Origin: Sipunculus nudus
Lineage: Eukaryota; Annelida; Sipuncula; Golfingiida; Sipunculidae
NCBI GenBank assembly: GCA_026874595.1
Contig: CM049306.1
Span: 7,499,519 to 7,563,518, forward strand
Length of the DNA: 64,000 nucleotides
Direction: 5' to 3'
Positions 59,969-64,000 of this stretch are shown here, in pieces. Under the pieces are notes generated by a model. The model was given only the letters and a program-made list of their open reading frames with translations, was not told the DNA's origin and searched no databases. The position numbers and the translations under genes are program-made. The first letter of the stretch is position 1; each line of letters begins with the position of its first letter.

Positions 59969-60406
59969 TGAATTTTATTAAGTGTCTGTCAAAATGTTTG
60001 TCAGTATTTGATTAAAGTAATAAAGTCTACAATTCTCGCAACATTTTCATGAGAGTTTATGCTAATCCTATATACAAGCAATCACTGTTGTACCTTCAAA
60101 TTAAGTATTACTGTCACATGATATGAACTTTGTCATAGTAATGAGTTTATTAATTAAATTTATTACAATGTTTTTACTTACTTCAGTTTTTCCCTTTGAC
60201 AAATTTTTGCAGTTTTTTAAATAAAGTGAAAGATTGATGAATTTTTCAGTTCTTTCTGAACTCCTACTTCTGATAAAGTCTTTCTTTCTGATAAAGTATT
60301 ACCTGTACATTTCAATACCTGTTAGACTTGATTTGGAATTCCAAACAATTATGGGGATCCAGCTAGAATTAGTCTTTCTGCACCAAATATGTACATTTAT
60401 GAATGA

Positions 60407-60457
60407 AAGGCAGTGACAAGATAAGATATATCATGGGCATTATCAACATCCTGCAAG
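60407..60457 (-). CDS. Speculative minus-strand terminal exon
   Basis: Reads CACCTTGCAG|GATGTTGATAATGCC... on the minus strand and encodes DVDNAHDISYLVTAFHS then TAA (stop at 60407-60409). AATAAA-type signals follow on the same strand near 60150 and 59980. Phase 0 with the candidate exon at 60638-60700. No family recognised. Confidence 0.15.
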
Positions 60458-60637
60458 GTGGCCATGGGCTGGTGTAACATATACCCCTGAACTCAAGTTT
60501 CCATGGCAACCATGCCCATTTGCTGACCTTAGGCACTCTCATTGCAGTGAGTCATGATTTTGAATTAGGCTCACAGAACTAGTACTGAGGCTTAATGGTC
60601 TATAAATAATGTCCTTTCCTTGCTGTCAATCACATAC

Positions 60638-60700
60638 TTGTGCTAGGAGTTCTTGTATACAGCCATGGTCACATTTTCTTGGGATTTTATCAACACATTT
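60638..60700 (-). CDS. Speculative 63-nt minus-strand exon
   Basis: Strong acceptor on the minus strand (TTTTTATTTCTTTTCAG) and donor CAA|GTATGT flank 21 open codons (KCVDKIPRKCDHGCIQELLA + Q) with spaced Cys/His. Splice-site quality is the only support; no domain is assigned. Confidence 0.2.
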
Positions 60701-61549
60701 CTGAAAAGAAATAAAAATTAAACAATTAAATACATGCCTGGAGGGCTCAACATTAGCTGCTTGGGCAATTGCAAGTGAAAGTTAAAGAAAAAGGTGGCAT
60801 GGTTTGCAGAGCAACCAAAAGTTGGCTCCTACTTATTCAAAATGGGCACGTAGGTCTTGCATAAACCTGATACACTGCAGGTAACTGCTAACAGTGCTGT
60901 GCAGATTTTATTTCATTAGTAGCATACATGTTAAGTAAACCTATTCCACGTGCGTTTGTTGTGTGATGGGAGGATTTCACCCAGATCCCAGACTTTGCCC
61001 TGATTTGATTGGCTGGTACACGTGTGACATCATTGACTTAATTTTATCAACAACTCAGATCTAGTAATGCATGTTGTTTTTATTCTCTGCTGAAAATGTG
61101 GGAGTGACAGAGGCGGAAATACTGTGCTTTTACTGAGATCTAGAATTTTTAGTCACAGTGGATTTCCCAGTGTGTGACTTCACTGCCCATTTGACAGTGC
61201 TCATAGATGTGCCCACAGTTTTTGAACAAATCACACAACCTCATGTTTTTAGTGGAAAAATAGATAGAAAAAATGTTTTTCCTCCAGGAATTGGGCTCAT
61301 TTTATGTAAAATCTATATTAATATTTTTTTAATAGGCAATTATGCTATATGATAATATAATGAGATTTGGAATACGTTTGCTTGACCTACATATCAGTCA
61401 ATACTTCAGGAATGCCTATGAAGGTCTAATTACACCAGTTTATCAAAATAAATAATTACAGGCATTATTACATGAAATTTGCTGAATATTAATTCCACAA
61501 AATACTGCAATATATTTATAAACATAACTTCTCTCATGCAAGGATGTGT

Positions 61550-61975
61550 TAAATTAATTTAAACCACCATTTTCCTGTAAGTTTAAACATATTTGACAAT
61601 TGAAGAACTTGTCAGATTAATTCAAACCTCCATTTTAATGTCAGTTTAAACATATTTGACAATGGAGGATATGTAAAATTAATTTAAACCTCAATCTTTA
61701 ATATCTGTTCAAACACAAATTGGATGTTTTTGTCTTATTTCTCTTTCTCACATTTATCACTGTGAAATAAAATTCAAGCAAAATGTTTTACTTTGTAATC
61801 TTAACTATGTTACTGTACCATGCATGAGGAAATAACCCACAAACGAACTGAAAATTAAGCAAAAAGAATAACATTAATGATCAGCCAAAGTGTTAGGATA
61901 CATATTAAGTGTCAATATCTGATACTGAAGTGTGTAAATTTAAACCTCCCTTTCATGTCAGTTTAAACATACATT
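61550..61975 (+). repeat. Degenerate ~63-bp tandem repeat
   Basis: ATTAATTTAAACCNCCATTT...CAGTTTAAACATATTTGACAA occurs at about 61554, 61618 and 61679, with a separated fourth at 61934. Confidence 0.7.
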
Positions 61976-62395
61976 TAATTTTCAGGCCTTAATTTTACAA
62001 TGATTTCCTGTGAATAAATCAGGAAAGTCTCTACTTTTACAAGTAAACTTAGAAGTTATTGTTTAACTATTTGAAATATCCAAAATTTAAATTAACAGTC
62101 GAGGGATATGAAAACAATGATTGAAAGGTATTAAAATAATCAAACACAGTGTTATTCATTTTTTGTTATAGCTTCAATTTCAAGGAGACAAATTTAGATG
62201 CTGAATCTATCAGTATGTATGCAATGTATATTGAAACTAAAGTTCTTGAGCTTTACATTTAAACCATTCCTTGCTATTATTTTAATTTACCAACACTAAC
62301 ATATACAGGTATATAATAACAATAACTAAAATTCCTTGGCACCGCAGGTGGTGTAGTATCCCCAGACAATTAATCCCCCCTTTAATATCCCCTCT

Positions 62396-64000
62396 TTTGT
62401 ATGTCACCTGGCATCTGTTACTTACCCTGTGTCTGATTCTGTGCAGTGTTGAAGGATATCCATGTACGTCACCTGGCATCTGTTACTTACCCTGTGTCTG
62501 CTTCTGTGCAGTGTTGAAGGATATCCATGTATGTCACCTGGCATCTGTTACTTACCCTGTGTCTGATTCTGTGCAGTGTTGAAGGATATCCATGTATGTC
62601 ACCTGGCATCTGTTACTTACCCTGCATCTGATCCTGTGCAGTGTTGAAGGATATCCATGTATGTCACCTGGCATCTGATACTTACCCTGTGTCTGCTTCT
62701 GTGCAGTGTTGAAGGATATCCATGTATGTCACCTGGCATCTGTTACTTACCCTGTGTCTGATTCTGTGCAGTGTTGAAGGATATCCATGTATGTCACCTG
62801 GCATCTGTTACTTGCCCTGTGTCTGATTCTGTGCAGTGTTGAAGGATATCCATGTACGTCACCTGGCATCTGTTACTTACCCTGTGTCTGATTCTGTGCA
62901 GTGTTGAAGGATATCCATGTACGTCACCTGGCATCTGATACTTACCCTGTGTCTGATTCTGTGCAGTGTTGAAGGATATCCATGTACTTCACCTGGCATC
63001 TGTTACTTACCCTGTGTCTGATTCTGTGCAGTGTTGAAGGATATCCATGTATGTCACCTGGCATCTGTTACTTACCCTGTGTCTGATTCTGTGCAGTGTT
63101 GAAGGATATCCATGTATGTCACCTGGCATCTGTTACTTGCCCTGTGTCTGATTCTGTGCAGTGTTGAAGGATATCCATGTACGTCACCTGGCATCTGTTA
63201 CTTACCCTGTGTCTGCTTCTGTGCAGTGTTGAAGGATATCCATGTACGTCACCTGGCATCTGTTACTTGCCCTGTGTCTGATTCTGTGCAGTGTTGAAGG
63301 ATATCCATGTATGTCACCTGGCATCTGTTACTTACCCTGTGTCTGCTTCTGTGCAGTGTTGAAGGATATCCATGTATGTCACCTGGCATCTGTTACTTGC
63401 CCTGTGTCTGATTCTTTGCAGTGTTGAAGGATATCCATGTATGTCACTTGGCATCTGTTACTTACCCTGCATCTGATCCTTGCAGTGTTGAAGGATATCC
63501 ATGTACGTCACCTGGCATCTGTTACTTACCCTGCGTCTGATTCTGTACAGTGTGTTGAAGGATATCCATGTATGTCACCTGGAATCTGTTACTTACCCTG
63601 TGTCTGCTTCTGTGCAGTGTTGAAGGATATCCATGTATGTCACCTGGCATCTGTTACTTACCCTGCGTCTGATTCTGTGCAGTGTGCTGAATGATATCCA
63701 TGTAAGTCACCTGGCATCTGTTACTTACCCTGTGTCTGCTTCTGTGCAGTGTTGAAGGATATCCATGTATGTCACCTGGCATCTGTTAATTACCCTGTGT
63801 CTGATTCTGTACAGTGTTGACGGATATCCATGTACGTCACCTGGCACCTGTTACTTACCCTGTGTCTGCTTCTGTGCAGTGTTGAAGGATATCCATGTAT
63901 GTCACCAGGCATCTGTTACTTACCCTGTGCCTGATTCTGTACAGTGTTGAAGGATATCCATGTACGTCACCTTGCATCTGTTACTTACCCTGCATCTGAT
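62396..64000 (+). repeat. 65-bp minisatellite, about 25 copies, continuing past the window
   Basis: Unit contains TATGTCACCTGGCATCTGTT, ACTTACCCTGTGTCTG(A/C)TTC and TGTGCAGTGTTGAAGGATAT in order. The first 16 units are exactly 65 bp (62401, 62466, 62531, ...). Later ones carry 1-2 bp indels (about 63481, 63551, 63683). Short ~61-codon frames through it arise because three units equal 195 nt and stop once per cycle; they are not genes. Confidence 0.97.

Larger units (their letters stand above)
59207..62394. other. Intergenic sequence with minor repeats
   Basis: Contains GAGTC/AAGTC-rich inverted sequence at 59285-59390, interrupted (TA)n at 59915-59968, and degenerate ~63 bp units. Two speculative minus-strand exons are listed separately. 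Confidence 0.4.

Noticed and set aside
62397-63950. Several ~61-codon frames of the type 'MYVTWHLLL...' in the 65-bp array
   Set aside because: They follow from three 65-bp units making 195 nt and stop once per cycle; no long frame exists.
62396-64000. CRISPR-like array
   Set aside because: Units are contiguous near-identical 65-bp repeats with no unique spacers, in animal DNA.

Overview
This is eukaryotic nuclear DNA from an invertebrate animal, most likely a bivalve mollusc. The evidence is an animal PAIP2 gene with spliced exons, an animal SLC5-type symporter, a tRNA-derived SINE, AT-rich intergenic sequence with long TA and poly-C/G tracts, and dense families of non-autonomous elements built from short tandem monomers. 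That last feature resembles the 'pearl'/MINE-type repeats known from bivalves. The species assignment is inference.

Only two protein-coding genes can be supported. (1) Positions 3-1076 (+) hold the C-terminal part of an SLC5-family sodium-coupled monocarboxylate transporter, uninterrupted for 355+ codons and cut by the window start. (2) Positions 32864-41246 (+) hold a complete coding set of three exons for PAIP2, the poly(A)-binding-protein-interacting translational repressor. It is 122 residues long, with the acidic PAM1 region and a canonical PAM2 motif. Its 7.7 kb first intron is filled with repeats.

Nearly all the rest is mobile or repetitive DNA. From left to right: small TIR elements (1.5, 4.1-4.7, 7.6-8.1, 15.5-15.95, 16.8-17.3 and 25.07-25.94 kb, several with recognisable target-site duplications); a SINE (9.5-9.85 kb); a monomer array carrying eight CTCF-like motifs (10.4-14.8 kb); and then several interleaved families, labelled here F1-F9. 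F1 (five copies) has ~130-150 bp monomers hinged on the palindrome GGTGGCGCCACC and termini that look Helitron-like. F2 and F3 share a hairpin 5' end (TAGCTCAGCTGACT...) and a palindromic 3' end (GACCCATGGGTC + CTTGTT). F8 and F9 also end in CTTGTT. A pair of hAT-type termini with an 8-bp duplication at 47.55 and 57.49 kb brackets a 9.9 kb composite island. The window ends inside a 65-bp minisatellite (62.4 kb to the edge, about 25 copies).

The repeats matter for the genes. Direct repeat pairs flank the first coding exon of PAIP2, and an inverted pair flanks the whole gene. Limits: repeat boundaries were judged by eye, identities were not computed, and no database was searched.
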